From Kibdelosporangium sp. MJ126-NF4 (GTDB lineage Bacteria; Actinomycetota; Actinomycetes; Mycobacteriales; Pseudonocardiaceae): DNA of 64,000 nucleotides. Below are positions 24,148 to 32,444 of this stretch, in pieces. The stretch's first letter is position 1. Each line of letters opens with the position of its first letter. The DNA lies in assembly GCF_000826545.1 (NCBI RefSeq), contig NZ_CDME01000011.1, forward strand, positions 1,440,657-1,504,656, written 5' to 3'. The notes beneath the pieces are model-generated. The model was not told where the DNA came from, ran no database searches, and worked only from the letters and a program-made list of their open reading frames with translations. The position numbers and the translations under genes were made by a program.

Positions 24148-24756
24148 ATGGTCGCCAGTGGTACGAGCACGTCTGCGGCGGAAGCGAACACGGCCACGGA
24201 GTCGGCGACCGGCCTGGATCAGGGCCGGAAGATCTGGGCTGACCTGCTCAAACAGGAGACCGGGGACGGCAAGGTGCTCGGCGACCAGGCGGCGGTGCAC
24301 CGCTGGGTCGCGGCGGTGAGCCGGTGGCTGGTGGACGCCACCCTGCTGGCCGACGAGCCCAACCTGCGGCAAGCGCTGGATGTGATGCGCCAGGCGGCCA
24401 TGCGTCTGCACCCCGCCGGGCCGACGGCGCAACTGGAGGCGTCGCTTGTCACCCTCGCGGAAATCGCTCGTGCCGGGCTGGACCGCGCGCGGCAGAACCG
24501 GCTCGCCGACACGCTCGACCCGAGTTCGTGGGCGGCGCGGATGCTGGTGCTCGTCTGTGCTCGGCCGCATATCACCAGTGCGGACATCGTCAGCGAACTC
24601 GGTGCGCACGAAGCGCAGATCAGTCGAAGCGGGAAAGCGCTCGTCGACCGCGGCCTGCTGGTGAAGAGCAGGCACGGGCGGGCGAAGGGATGGCATGTCA
24701 CGCCGCGCGGCACCGTCACGGCTCAGCGACTTGCCGACCGCGACACGCAACGATGA
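24148..24756 (+). CDS. Winged-helix (MarR-like) regulator
   Basis: Encodes 202 residues from ATG 24148. The C-terminal 80 residues form a MarR-like winged helix (SSWAARMLVLVCARPHITSADIVSELG, QISRSGKALVDRGLLVKSRHGRAKGWHVTPRG). The N-terminal 115 residues are helical and not a typical MarR dimerisation arm. It is divergent, with 36 bp between its start and the nitrilase-like gene, so a shared promoter and joint regulation are likely. The ligand is unknown. Confidence 0.7.
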   Translation: MVASGTSTSAAEANTATESATGLDQGRKIWADLLKQETGDGKVLGDQAAVHRWVAAVSRWLVDATLLADEPNLRQALDVMRQAAMRLHPAGPTAQLEASLVTLAEIARAGLDRARQNRLADTLDPSSWAARMLVLVCARPHITSADIVSELGAHEAQISRSGKALVDRGLLVKSRHGRAKGWHVTPRGTVTAQRLADRDTQR

Positions 24757-25041
24757 CCCGTGGCTCATCGGCCTACCCTGCTGAAGAGATAAACGGTGAT
24801 CCGGCGGACACATTCTGCTGGGGATAACCGCTACCTCCTTCTCACGCCGCGCCACCAATCATCGCCTTGGTCAGGATTGCAGTTACAGAGGGTTTACCCG
24901 AATGGTCTAGCGCGGACTGGGCCGTCGGTCTGTCGACAACCGCGCTCAATCTGGTCGGCTGACAGTGTTACAAACCACACAACTCAGGCGAGTTCATGCC
25001 CATCACGCAACCGTTCGGTGCCCTTGTTCGTACATCTATGT
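24757..25041. other. 285-bp intergenic region, no feature recognised
   Basis: Less GC-rich than its surroundings and without a coding frame of convincing composition. It must carry the promoter of the protease gene, but I cannot point to specific -35/-10 elements or a hairpin. Confidence 0.4.
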
Positions 25042-25956
25042 GTGAGCAAGAGTTCTCGAAGGCGCCCGCTGTTACGGCTCTGGGTCATCGCTGCCGCTGT
25101 CCTGGTGGGTGCCGGGACAGCTTTCGTCTACGCGCTGGCCCAGGAAGTGCGAACGAATGCTCAAAGTGATCAAGCCGCGGCGCGCGGTGAAGACGTGTAC
25201 TCCAGCCCTGACCAGGTGTCCGGCAGCCCGACGACAACGACCAGCGCACCGGCCGCGCAGCCGACACCCGCGCCGACTCCACAGCCCCAGGCTCTGCCGT
25301 TCAACGCGAAGCTGACCTCGGACAACATCCCCAAGCCGGGTGGTGGCGTGCGCAGCGGTGCCTGCAGCGGATCGCTGGTCGCCCCGCAGTGGGTCGTCAC
25401 GGCCGGGCACTGCTTCCACGACGTGAAGGACCGGCCGGTCAGCGGGAAACCGCTGTACACGATGAAAGTGGTGATCGGGAAACTCAAGGACAGCGACGCA
25501 GGCGGGTACACCGGCGAGGTCATCGACGTCCGGCAGTCGCAGGTCAACGACCTCGCGGTGGTGAAGCTGAGCGCGCCCGTCCCCGACATCACCCCGCTGA
25601 AGCTGGCCGAGGCGAAGCCGAAGTCCGGCCAGAAGCTGCGGTTCGCCGGGTGGGGCTCGCTCTCGCCTACCGTGATCAAGCCGTCCGACCACCTCAAACG
25701 GGGCGAGTTCACCGTGGCGAAGGTCAGCGCGGCCACGATGGAGGTCCAGTCGGTCACCCAGAAGACCGTCGAGAACAGCCCGTGCAAGCAGGACTCGGGC
25801 GGACCGTTCTTCACCTCCGACGACGACCGCACCGGAGTGTTGGTGGCGATCGTGAACGACGGGCCGACCTGTCCGCAGCCCGGCCGGGAGACCGTCGCCC
25901 GCATCGACGTCGTCGCGGACTGGATCACGCGGCAGACCGGCGCCTCGACCAGCTGA
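25042..25956 (+). CDS. Membrane-anchored trypsin-like serine protease (S1)
   Basis: Encodes 304 residues from GTG 25042; the longer frame lacks hydrophobic or conserved sequence. A basic start and a single N-terminal transmembrane segment (about 12-33) precede a Thr/Pro/Ala-rich linker and an S1 protease domain. The triad is visible: His in VVTAGHCF, Asp in VNDLAVVKL, Ser in CKQDSGGPFF. The Asp commonly found six residues before the catalytic Ser in trypsins is not obvious, so the P1 preference is unclear. It acts outside the membrane. The stop is directly followed by the convergent CGNR gene. Confidence 0.85.
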   Translation: MSKSSRRRPLLRLWVIAAAVLVGAGTAFVYALAQEVRTNAQSDQAAARGEDVYSSPDQVSGSPTTTTSAPAAQPTPAPTPQPQALPFNAKLTSDNIPKPGGGVRSGACSGSLVAPQWVVTAGHCFHDVKDRPVSGKPLYTMKVVIGKLKDSDAGGYTGEVIDVRQSQVNDLAVVKLSAPVPDITPLKLAEAKPKSGQKLRFAGWGSLSPTVIKPSDHLKRGEFTVAKVSAATMEVQSVTQKTVENSPCKQDSGGPFFTSDDDRTGVLVAIVNDGPTCPQPGRETVARIDVVADWITRQTGASTS

Positions 25957-26505
25957 TCACGTGTCAGGCTCGGCAGACTTGCGGCGCGCGTAGTGCGCAC
26001 GGGCCTTGGCGCGGTTGCCGCAGCGGGCCATCGAACACCACTGCCTGTTGTGTTGTGGCGAGGCGTCAAGGAACCGCAGACCACAGTGGTCGTACGCGCA
26101 GACACGGATCAGTGATCCGGCGGTCACGACGTCGATCGCGTCGGCGGCCAGTTCGGCCAGCGCGGCACGGACCGGACCGGCTGCCGACCGCAGGATCCGC
26201 CGCGGCCCGTCCTGGTCGACCCGCAACTGCGGGACCGGTATCTGCGCCGCGACCCGGTTGACCAGCCGCACGTCGGCCGTTTTCGCCGCGCCCCTGGTCA
26301 GCCGGTCGACGGCTTCGCGCAGCCGGATCGCCAGCGCCAGGTCCTCCGCCGTGGCGTGCCGTGGGCGTGCCAGCCGCCCGGCCACCACCAGCCACTCGTC
26401 CAGAGCCGCCGGGTCGGTCAGCAGTTCCCGGCCGTCCAGGTGGCGGTCTCTGAGTGTGTTGACGAGGTCGAGGCACGGCCGACCACCGTCGAAGATCCAG
26501 TCCAC
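25957..26505 (-). CDS. CGNR zinc-finger transcriptional regulator
   Basis: Encodes 182 residues. The N-terminal stress-sensing ABATE-type domain (FDGGRPCLDLVNTLRDR) is followed by the CGNR zinc finger (CAYDHCGLRF, NRQWCSMARCGNRAKARAHYAR), whose four cysteines bind Zn and whose last helix contacts DNA. It is divergent from the alpha/beta hydrolase gene with only 38 bp between starts, and that gap holds a 9-bp inverted repeat. Autoregulation and control of the hydrolase are the natural inference. Confidence 0.9.
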   Translation of the reverse strand: MDWIFDGGRPCLDLVNTLRDRHLDGRELLTDPAALDEWLVVAGRLARPRHATAEDLALAIRLREAVDRLTRGAAKTADVRLVNRVAAQIPVPQLRVDQDGPRRILRSAAGPVRAALAELAADAIDVVTAGSLIRVCAYDHCGLRFLDASPQHNRQWCSMARCGNRAKARAHYARRKSAEPDT

Positions 26506-26512
26506 GGGTTGA

Positions 26513-26537
26513 TTCTAACCCCTTCATAGGGTTAGAA
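26513..26537. promoter_or_regulatory. Operator-like inverted repeat TTCTAACCC-n7-GGGTTAGAA
   Basis: Perfect 9-bp arms around a 7-nt spacer, filling most of the 38-bp gap between the divergent CGNR regulator and hydrolase genes. The arm-to-arm distance (16 bp centre to centre) suits a dimeric regulator on one DNA face, and the site would overlap both promoters. The repeat is AT-rich in an otherwise GC-rich region, which makes chance unlikely. Confidence 0.72.
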
Positions 26538-26543
26538 ATAGGT

Positions 26544-27377
26544 ATGGAATCGGCAATGGCCACGGTCAACGGGATCCGGATGCACTACCTGCGCGGCGGC
26601 GACGGTCCGCCCGTCGTGCTGCTGCACGGCTGGCCCCAGACCTCGTACTGCTGGCACAAGATCTTCGGCGACCTCGCCGAGAAGCACACCGTCATCGCCC
26701 CCGACCTGCGCGGCTACGGCCGCACGGACAAACCGAGGGACGGCTACGACAAGCGCACGATGGCCGCCGACGTCTCGGAACTGGTGCGCTCGCTGGGATT
26801 CGAGCAGGTCAGCGTGATCGGGCACGACCGGGGCGGCCGGGTCGCGCACCGCTGGGCGCTGGACCGGCCCGAGGAGGTCGCCCGGCTCGCGGTGCTCGAC
26901 ATCATCCCGACGCGGGAGATGTGGCGGCGGATGGACGGCGAGGTCGCCCGCGGCTACTGGCACTGGCTGTTCCACCTGCAGCCGGACCTGCCCGAACTGC
27001 TCGCCGGACAGGACATCGCAAGCTATCTGGGATATTTCTTCGAGCGCTGGACCTACCAGCGGCAAGGCCTTGATGCGGCGGACGAATATGTCCGCGCGTT
27101 CTCGGCGCCGGGAGCGCTGCGGGCGGGATTCGACGACTACCGCGCCTCGTTCCCCACCGACGCCGAGCACGACGACGCCGACGCCGGGCGCAGGCTGGAC
27201 ATGCCCGTCCTGGCCCTGTGGGGCGAGACCGGGCTGCTCGGCAAGCTGCCGACCCAGGCCATCTGGGAGGAGTACGCGCAGGACGTGACCGGGCACGCGA
27301 TCGCCGAGTGCGGACATTTCGTTGCCGAGGAACAACCCTCTATTGTGGCCGGTCACCTCGGCCGGTTCCTCGGCTGA
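26544..27377 (+). CDS. Alpha/beta hydrolase, haloacetate dehalogenase/epoxide hydrolase type
   Basis: Encodes 277 residues from ATG 26544 (an in-frame ATG at 26556 is also possible). The fold is clear: VVLLHGWPQTSYCWHK oxyanion region, nucleophile elbow GHDRGG with Asp rather than Ser, and catalytic His in ECGHFVAEEQP. An Asp nucleophile is typical of dehalogenases and epoxide hydrolases. The FERWTYQRQG cap segment recalls haloacetate dehalogenases. The substrate is unproven. The divergent CGNR gene probably represses or activates it. Confidence 0.85.
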   Translation: MESAMATVNGIRMHYLRGGDGPPVVLLHGWPQTSYCWHKIFGDLAEKHTVIAPDLRGYGRTDKPRDGYDKRTMAADVSELVRSLGFEQVSVIGHDRGGRVAHRWALDRPEEVARLAVLDIIPTREMWRRMDGEVARGYWHWLFHLQPDLPELLAGQDIASYLGYFFERWTYQRQGLDAADEYVRAFSAPGALRAGFDDYRASFPTDAEHDDADAGRRLDMPVLALWGETGLLGKLPTQAIWEEYAQDVTGHAIAECGHFVAEEQPSIVAGHLGRFLG

Positions 27378-27435
27378 ATCGGGCGCCCGTACCCTGTCCG
27401 GCAGCGACAGGCGAACATTCCGGAAGGGACGGGCC

Positions 27436-28293
27436 GTGACGTATCCACCACCGCAGGGACCAGGCACGGGCAAGTCGGGGGCGGCACTGGCCGTAGGCGT
27501 CCTCGCGACTGTGCTGATCGTCGTGGCAACGGTCCTGATCGCGGTCCTGGTTCCCAGCCGGGGCAAGGTCGAGGGTGTCGCGCTGGCGGCCGGTGCGGAC
27601 GGCTCGGGCGAGGAGGGCTCCGCCTCGACGTCCGGCAGGGCGACACCCAAGCGGCCAACCACCCGTCCGTCGACATCGGCCACGAACGGCGGCGGTTCGG
27701 GCGCGCCGAAGGCCTGCGAGTACAAGGTGGCCACCGGCGGGGAGACCAAGAACGTGGGGGTACCGACGAACCCGACCGAGGTCCCGACCTCGGGAACAGT
27801 GCTGATCACGTTGCAGACCACCGAGGGAAACATCCCTGTCAGGCTCGACCGGAGCAAAGCGCCCTGCGCGGTGCACAGCATGCTGTTCCTCATCGAGAAG
27901 AAGTTCTACGACGCGACGCCGTGCCACCGACTGACGACCAGCGACTCGCTGAAAGTCCTGCAGTGCGGCGACCCGACCGGATCCGGGCGCGGTGGTCCGG
28001 GCTACGAATACGCCAACGAGGAGCCGACCGAGCTCAAGTCGGCCGGTGAGGGCTTGGTGGTCTACCCGACCGCGACCGTGGCGATGGCGAACGCGGGCCC
28101 CGACACGAACGGGAGCCAGTTCTTCCTCGTCTACGGCGACTCGAAGATCCCGCCGAACTACCCGGTGCTCGGCACGGTCGACGCGGCGGGCATCACGACG
28201 CTCACCGGCATCGCCACGACCGGGACCGCCGACGGGGGCCAGGACGGCCCACCGAAGAAGCCGGTGGTGGTCGGCGCGGTCAGCACGAACTGA
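27436..28293 (+). CDS. Membrane-anchored cyclophilin-type peptidyl-prolyl isomerase
   Basis: Encodes 285 residues from GTG 27436 with GGAAGGGA upstream. The N-terminus has one transmembrane segment (about 17-39), then a Ser/Thr/Pro-rich linker and a cyclophilin domain from about residue 115 (GTVLITLQTTEGNIPVRLDRSKAPCAVHSMLFLIEKKFYD, then ATVAMANAGPDTNGSQFFLVYGD). It should catalyse proline isomerisation in exported proteins. Some active-site residues differ from human CypA (SLKVLQCGD replaces FMIQGGD), so activity may be reduced. Relatives are common as exported cyclophilins in actinobacteria. Confidence 0.87.
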   Translation: MTYPPPQGPGTGKSGAALAVGVLATVLIVVATVLIAVLVPSRGKVEGVALAAGADGSGEEGSASTSGRATPKRPTTRPSTSATNGGGSGAPKACEYKVATGGETKNVGVPTNPTEVPTSGTVLITLQTTEGNIPVRLDRSKAPCAVHSMLFLIEKKFYDATPCHRLTTSDSLKVLQCGDPTGSGRGGPGYEYANEEPTELKSAGEGLVVYPTATVAMANAGPDTNGSQFFLVYGDSKIPPNYPVLGTVDAAGITTLTGIATTGTADGGQDGPPKKPVVVGAVSTN

Positions 28294-28310
28294 CCAAAGC
28301 GGCCGTCCGG

Positions 28311-28487
28311 CTACTCCTTGGTGATCAGGCCGCGCAGTTCGGCCACCACCTGACGCAGCGACGGCCGGAACGTCACGAGCAGGACGAGCGCGAGCACGGC
28401 CGCGGCCACCCATCCTGTCGAGTACTTCCCGGAGAGCAGACCGATCCCGGCTACCAGCCAGGCGTCCCGTGAGTTCTGTGCGTTCAT
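28311..28487 (-). CDS. Small membrane protein
   Basis: 58 residues from ATG 28487; the longer open frame above it overlaps the STAND gene. One clear hydrophobic helix (WVAAAVLALVLLVTF) follows a short amphipathic start, and the tail is basic with charged residues (RPSLRQVVAELRGLITKE). No ribosome binding site is obvious. Coding is supported mainly by the membrane-like pattern and by its position downstream of a divergent promoter region. Confidence 0.45.
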   Translation of the reverse strand: MNAQNSRDAWLVAGIGLLSGKYSTGWVAAAVLALVLLVTFRPSLRQVVAELRGLITKE

Positions 28488-28525
28488 GGGCGTTAATGTG
28501 CAGGGCGGACGGGCACGCGGCGGCT

Positions 28526-28596
28526 GAGTCCGTGCCAGGCCGAAGGAGTCCGAAACACCGCTGGTCACGGCGGCGAACGTGGAATCGGAGTCCGAA
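28526..28596. promoter_or_regulatory. Three phased GAGTCCG repeats upstream of the STAND gene
   Basis: GAGTCCG occurs at 28526, 28546 and 28588; the last two extend to GGAGTCCGAA. Spacings of 20 and 42 bp are close to two and four helical turns, so bound proteins would sit on the same face. The array ends 25 bp before the chosen start of the STAND protein. It may be an autoregulatory site. Confidence 0.4.
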
Positions 28597-28620
28597 CAGT
28601 GCCGACACGAGGAGGACGCC

Positions 28621-31194
28621 GTGGCGCGTTCGGGCCCAGCCGCCGAGCCGTTACGCGTCTTCTGCGCTCTGCTGCGGGAGCTTCGGCGTTCGGCCGGGCA
28701 GCCGTCCTTCGAGGCGGTGCGACGCCGAATGCCTGGCAGTCCCGGCGTCTCCACCCTGTCGGACCTGGTCAACGCGAGGATCAGGACAGCACCGGACTGG
28801 CACATGGTGGCTGGTTTCGTGCAGGCGTGCACGTCGTTCGCCCACGACATCGGCCGGGCGGACAGCGTCCCACCCGCGTTGGCCAGCCTGGAAAGCTGGC
28901 AGCGCAAACACACTGACCTCGAAGGACAACTGGACGCTATTCAGCGTCACACTCGCCACCTGCCGGCACAGTTGCCAGCCATGACAGCGGCGATGGCGAT
29001 GGCTCGAACGCTGCCCCACCAAGTCGGCACGTTCACCGGGCGCGTCACGGAAGTACGTCGGCTGACGGACTTCATCACCCGTTCCGTGGCGAACGGGCAG
29101 GTGGGGATCCACGCGATCGACGGTATGGCAGGCGTGGGCAAGACGGCACTCGCTGTGCGCGTGGTCCACCACCTGGCCAAACTGTTCCCCGACGGGCAGC
29201 TGTTCCTCGACCTGCACGCGCACACCACCGGTCAGTCCCCGGTGAGCCCTGCGGATGCGTTGGGCGCGTTGCTGCGCGCGGTGGGGGTGGACCCGCGGGC
29301 GGTTCCCGAGCGGCTTGACGAGCGCGCGGCGCTGTGGCGCGATCGGATCGCGGGGCGCAGGATACTGATCCTGCTGGATGACGCGGTGGGGCATGAGCAG
29401 ATCGTGCCGCTGCTGCCGGGCACTTCCGGGTGCTGTGTCGTGGTCACCAGCCGACGCCGTCTCACCGCACTGGATGGAGTCACGATGTCACTGGAGACGT
29501 TGCCGCCCGATCAGGCAGCCGATCTTTTCACCCGGGTGGCACAGATCGACGGCCCACGCCCGGACGCGGTCGGCGAACTGGTCCGCCTGGCCGGATACCT
29601 GCCGCTGGCGATCCGGCTGTTGGCCGCGAGGTTGCGAAGTCGTCCTACGTGGACAGTTGACGACCTGGTCGACGAGCTGGTCGCGACCGAGGACCGGTCG
29701 ATCGCCATCAGCGCGGAGAACCGTGCGGTCGCGGCCGCGTTCGAGCTGTCCTACACCGCACTGCCCGCCGAGTTGAAGCGGTTGTTCTGTGGAATCGGCG
29801 TTCATCCCGGATCGGATTTCGACGCGGCCGTGGCCGCGGCGCTGGCCGGAGTCGGTGTCGCGGAAGCCAAACGCGGACTTGACGGTCTGTACGACAACAA
29901 CCTCGTCGACGAACCGGTCCGTGGTCGCTACCGGATGCACGACCTGATCCGCGACTATGCGAGGAATCTGGCCTCAGCCGAACCCGACGTGCACGCCGAA
30001 GCGGCGATAGGCCGTCTGCTCCGGCACTATCTCGCCGTCGCGACCGTGGCCGAGAAACTGATCCGCGTCGGCGGCACAGCTGACATGAGTCTTGGTGTCA
30101 CCACGTATGCCGAAGCGGATGCGTGGCTGACCGCCGAGTTGCCCAATCTTGTCGCGACCATTGAGTTCGCCGCGTCCCGCTGGGGATCCCCGGTGGCACG
30201 CCTTAGTCGTGCGCTGAGCACCTACCTGCGGCGGCAGGGACTGTGGGCAGTCGCGGCCAAGGTGCACGGTGTCGCCCACGCGGCCGCCGCGGCTGCGGGC
30301 GATCGCCTCGCCGAGGCGGACGCACTGCGCGACCTCAGCGCTATTCGCGTGCACTTCGGCGACTTCGCGGGCGCTCTGGTCGGCTTGACCGAGGCGCTGG
30401 AGTTGTACGAGGAGATCGGTGACCGGAGAGGCAAGGCGGACACGTTGATCCGGCTCGGTGTCGCCGAACGGTTCGTCGGGACATATCGGAAAGCCATCGA
30501 GTGGGACCTACGGGCAGTCGAGATCCTCCGCGAACTGGACGACGCGAGCAGCCTCGCCGCGGCGCTCAGCGAGGTTGCCAACGTCAGCATCCGCCTGGGT
30601 GACCACGCGACTGGGCAGGCAACCCTCGACGAGGCACTCCGGCTCGCCCGTTCGGCCGGTGACCGGGTCAGGGAGACCACGGTGCTCAGGACATTGGGCA
30701 ACTTCCAGCGCGAGTCCGGTGACTACGCAGCCGCACGGCTGACGTTGACCAACGCGTTGGTCTTGGCGCGAGATGTCGGGTTCCGGGTCGGCGAAGCTGA
30801 CCTGTTGGACATCCTGGCGTGGCTGTGTCACGACATCGGGGAGCTCGACCAGGGGCACGTGTACGTCGCCGAGGCACTGGAGATCTTCCGTCAGCTCGGC
30901 AACCGCCGTGGTGAGGCAGGTGCTCTCAACGCGCTGGGGAGCCTGCTTCGCCATACCGACCCGCGAACCGCTCGCGGCCACCACCTGACCGCCCTGCGGA
31001 TGACGCGGTCATTCGGCGTGCCGGTCATGCAAGCCGAGTCGTGGGAAGGCGACGCCGAATGTCTGATCGACACCGGCCATCGGAAGCAGGGCTTGCGTCG
31101 GCTGCGCATCGCGGCGGACATCTACCGCCGCGTCGGACACGCGGACGCGCGACGAGTCGAGAAACGTATCGCCGATGTCGAATCGGACTTGTAG
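28621..31194 (+). CDS. NB-ARC (AP-ATPase) / TPR signalling protein
   Basis: Encodes 857 residues from GTG 28621, chosen because GGAGGA lies 5 nt upstream; GTG 28579 is in frame but weaker. Residues 5-75 form a helical DNA-binding-like domain seen in many actinobacterial regulators (LRVFCALLRELRRSAGQPSF, STLSDLVN). An NB-ARC NTPase follows (P-loop GMAGVGKT at 168-175, RRILILLDDA as Walker B, LPLAIRLLAARLR), then about ten TPR-like repeats to the end. It belongs to the AfsR-like STAND class without the SARP domain. The input signal is unknown. A serpin lipoprotein gene follows after 44 bp. Confidence 0.85.
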   Translation: MARSGPAAEPLRVFCALLRELRRSAGQPSFEAVRRRMPGSPGVSTLSDLVNARIRTAPDWHMVAGFVQACTSFAHDIGRADSVPPALASLESWQRKHTDLEGQLDAIQRHTRHLPAQLPAMTAAMAMARTLPHQVGTFTGRVTEVRRLTDFITRSVANGQVGIHAIDGMAGVGKTALAVRVVHHLAKLFPDGQLFLDLHAHTTGQSPVSPADALGALLRAVGVDPRAVPERLDERAALWRDRIAGRRILILLDDAVGHEQIVPLLPGTSGCCVVVTSRRRLTALDGVTMSLETLPPDQAADLFTRVAQIDGPRPDAVGELVRLAGYLPLAIRLLAARLRSRPTWTVDDLVDELVATEDRSIAISAENRAVAAAFELSYTALPAELKRLFCGIGVHPGSDFDAAVAAALAGVGVAEAKRGLDGLYDNNLVDEPVRGRYRMHDLIRDYARNLASAEPDVHAEAAIGRLLRHYLAVATVAEKLIRVGGTADMSLGVTTYAEADAWLTAELPNLVATIEFAASRWGSPVARLSRALSTYLRRQGLWAVAAKVHGVAHAAAAAAGDRLAEADALRDLSAIRVHFGDFAGALVGLTEALELYEEIGDRRGKADTLIRLGVAERFVGTYRKAIEWDLRAVEILRELDDASSLAAALSEVANVSIRLGDHATGQATLDEALRLARSAGDRVRETTVLRTLGNFQRESGDYAAARLTLTNALVLARDVGFRVGEADLLDILAWLCHDIGELDQGHVYVAEALEIFRQLGNRRGEAGALNALGSLLRHTDPRTARGHHLTALRMTRSFGVPVMQAESWEGDAECLIDTGHRKQGLRRLRIAADIYRRVGHADARRVEKRIADVESDL

Positions 31195-31238
31195 ATCGCG
31201 CGTGCAACCGGGGCCGGGTCGGGCGCCGTCCTAGGCGC

Positions 31239-32444
31239 ATGAGGGTCTTGGCGCTGGGGTTGGTCCTGCTGCTCGCTGCCTGCGGCACGAAACCGGATCC
31301 CGACGAACCGCTTCCGCCGCCGCTGCCGGTCGCGCGGCAGGTGCCGTCCGACCTGGCGGCGCTGATCGCGGCCACCGACGTGTTCGGGCTGGACCTGCTG
31401 GCCTCGCCGGTGCTGGCTGACAGGACCAACCTGGTCGTGTCCCCGGTGAGCGTCTCGCAGGTGGTGCAGATGGCCGCCGCGGGTGCGGTGGGGGACACGG
31501 CGACGCAGATGACCAAGGTGCTGCACCTGCCGGACGGAGCCAGGCCCCGGCTGCCCGCCTTCGACCAGACGGACATGAAGATCGCCAACACGGCGTGGAC
31601 ACAGCGCGGGCTGAACGTCAAGCCCGCGTACCGGGACACCGTGCGCGACCAGTTCGGCACCACGCTCAACGACGCCGACTTCGCCGCCGATCCGACCGGG
31701 TCACGCGACCGGATCAACAGGACGGTCGCCGACCAGACACAGGGAAAGATCCCCGACCTGTTCCCGCCGACCTCGATCAACGCGGACACCCGGCTCGTGC
31801 TGACCAACGCCCTCTACCTGAAAGCCGCGTGGGCGCGGGAGTTCCCACGCAACAGGACAGCGGACGCGCCCTTCACCCGTGCCGACGGGTCGAAGGTCAC
31901 CGTGCCGATGATGCGCAACGACCCGCACAAGGATCCCGATGCCGAACTCGGCTACGCCGAAGGACCCGGCTACCAAGTGGTGACACTGCCGTACAAGGGC
32001 GGCAGGCTGGCATACTCGGTGATCGTGCCCGCGTCCCTCGACGCGTTGCGTGGCAAGGGAGTGGCGCAACTGCTCAGCGAGGTGCGCCCGGCGACTGTCG
32101 CGTTGGCGATGCCCCGGTTCACGACGCGTTCGTCGATGGACCTGGCGGAGACCCTGGCACAGGCGGGAATGCCGAAGGCGTTCAGCAAGGCCGCCGACTT
32201 CGGCGGGATCGCCGATGACATGCCGTTGCGCATCGCTTCGGTGCAGCACAAGACTTTCGTGCAGGTGGACGAGGAGGGCACCGAGGCCGCCGCCGCGACG
32301 GGCGCCGACATGCAGGCCACATCGGCCCCGATGACGCAGACGGTGACCGTGGACCGCCCGTTCCTGTTCGTCATCACCGACACGGCCACCGGCGCGCCGC
32401 TGTTCCTCGGCCGGATCGGCGATCCGACGGCCGTGGGCGACTAA
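31239..32444 (+). CDS. Serpin-family lipoprotein
   Basis: Encodes 401 residues from ATG 31239. A lipoprotein signal (VLALGLVLLLAAC) predicts membrane anchoring outside the cell. The body is a serpin: NLVVSPVSVSQVVQMAAAGA, LVLTNALYLKAAWAREF, VTLPYKGGRLAYSVIVP. The hinge EEGTEAAAATG is typical of inhibitory serpins, and the reactive-centre loop continues ADMQATSAPMTQTV before the DRPFLFVI strand. It should trap serine or cysteine proteases at the cell surface. The target protease is unknown. The trypsin-like protease at 25 kb is a local candidate. It converges with the kinase gene (4 bp overlap). Confidence 0.9.
   Translation: MRVLALGLVLLLAACGTKPDPDEPLPPPLPVARQVPSDLAALIAATDVFGLDLLASPVLADRTNLVVSPVSVSQVVQMAAAGAVGDTATQMTKVLHLPDGARPRLPAFDQTDMKIANTAWTQRGLNVKPAYRDTVRDQFGTTLNDADFAADPTGSRDRINRTVADQTQGKIPDLFPPTSINADTRLVLTNALYLKAAWAREFPRNRTADAPFTRADGSKVTVPMMRNDPHKDPDAELGYAEGPGYQVVTLPYKGGRLAYSVIVPASLDALRGKGVAQLLSEVRPATVALAMPRFTTRSSMDLAETLAQAGMPKAFSKAADFGGIADDMPLRIASVQHKTFVQVDEEGTEAAAATGADMQATSAPMTQTVTVDRPFLFVITDTATGAPLFLGRIGDPTAVGD

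Noticed and set aside
24112..24858. Long N-terminal extension of the nitrilase-like frame
   Set aside because: It is antisense to the MarR-like gene and rich in Arg/His/Gln; ATG 24111 has AAGGAAG upstream.
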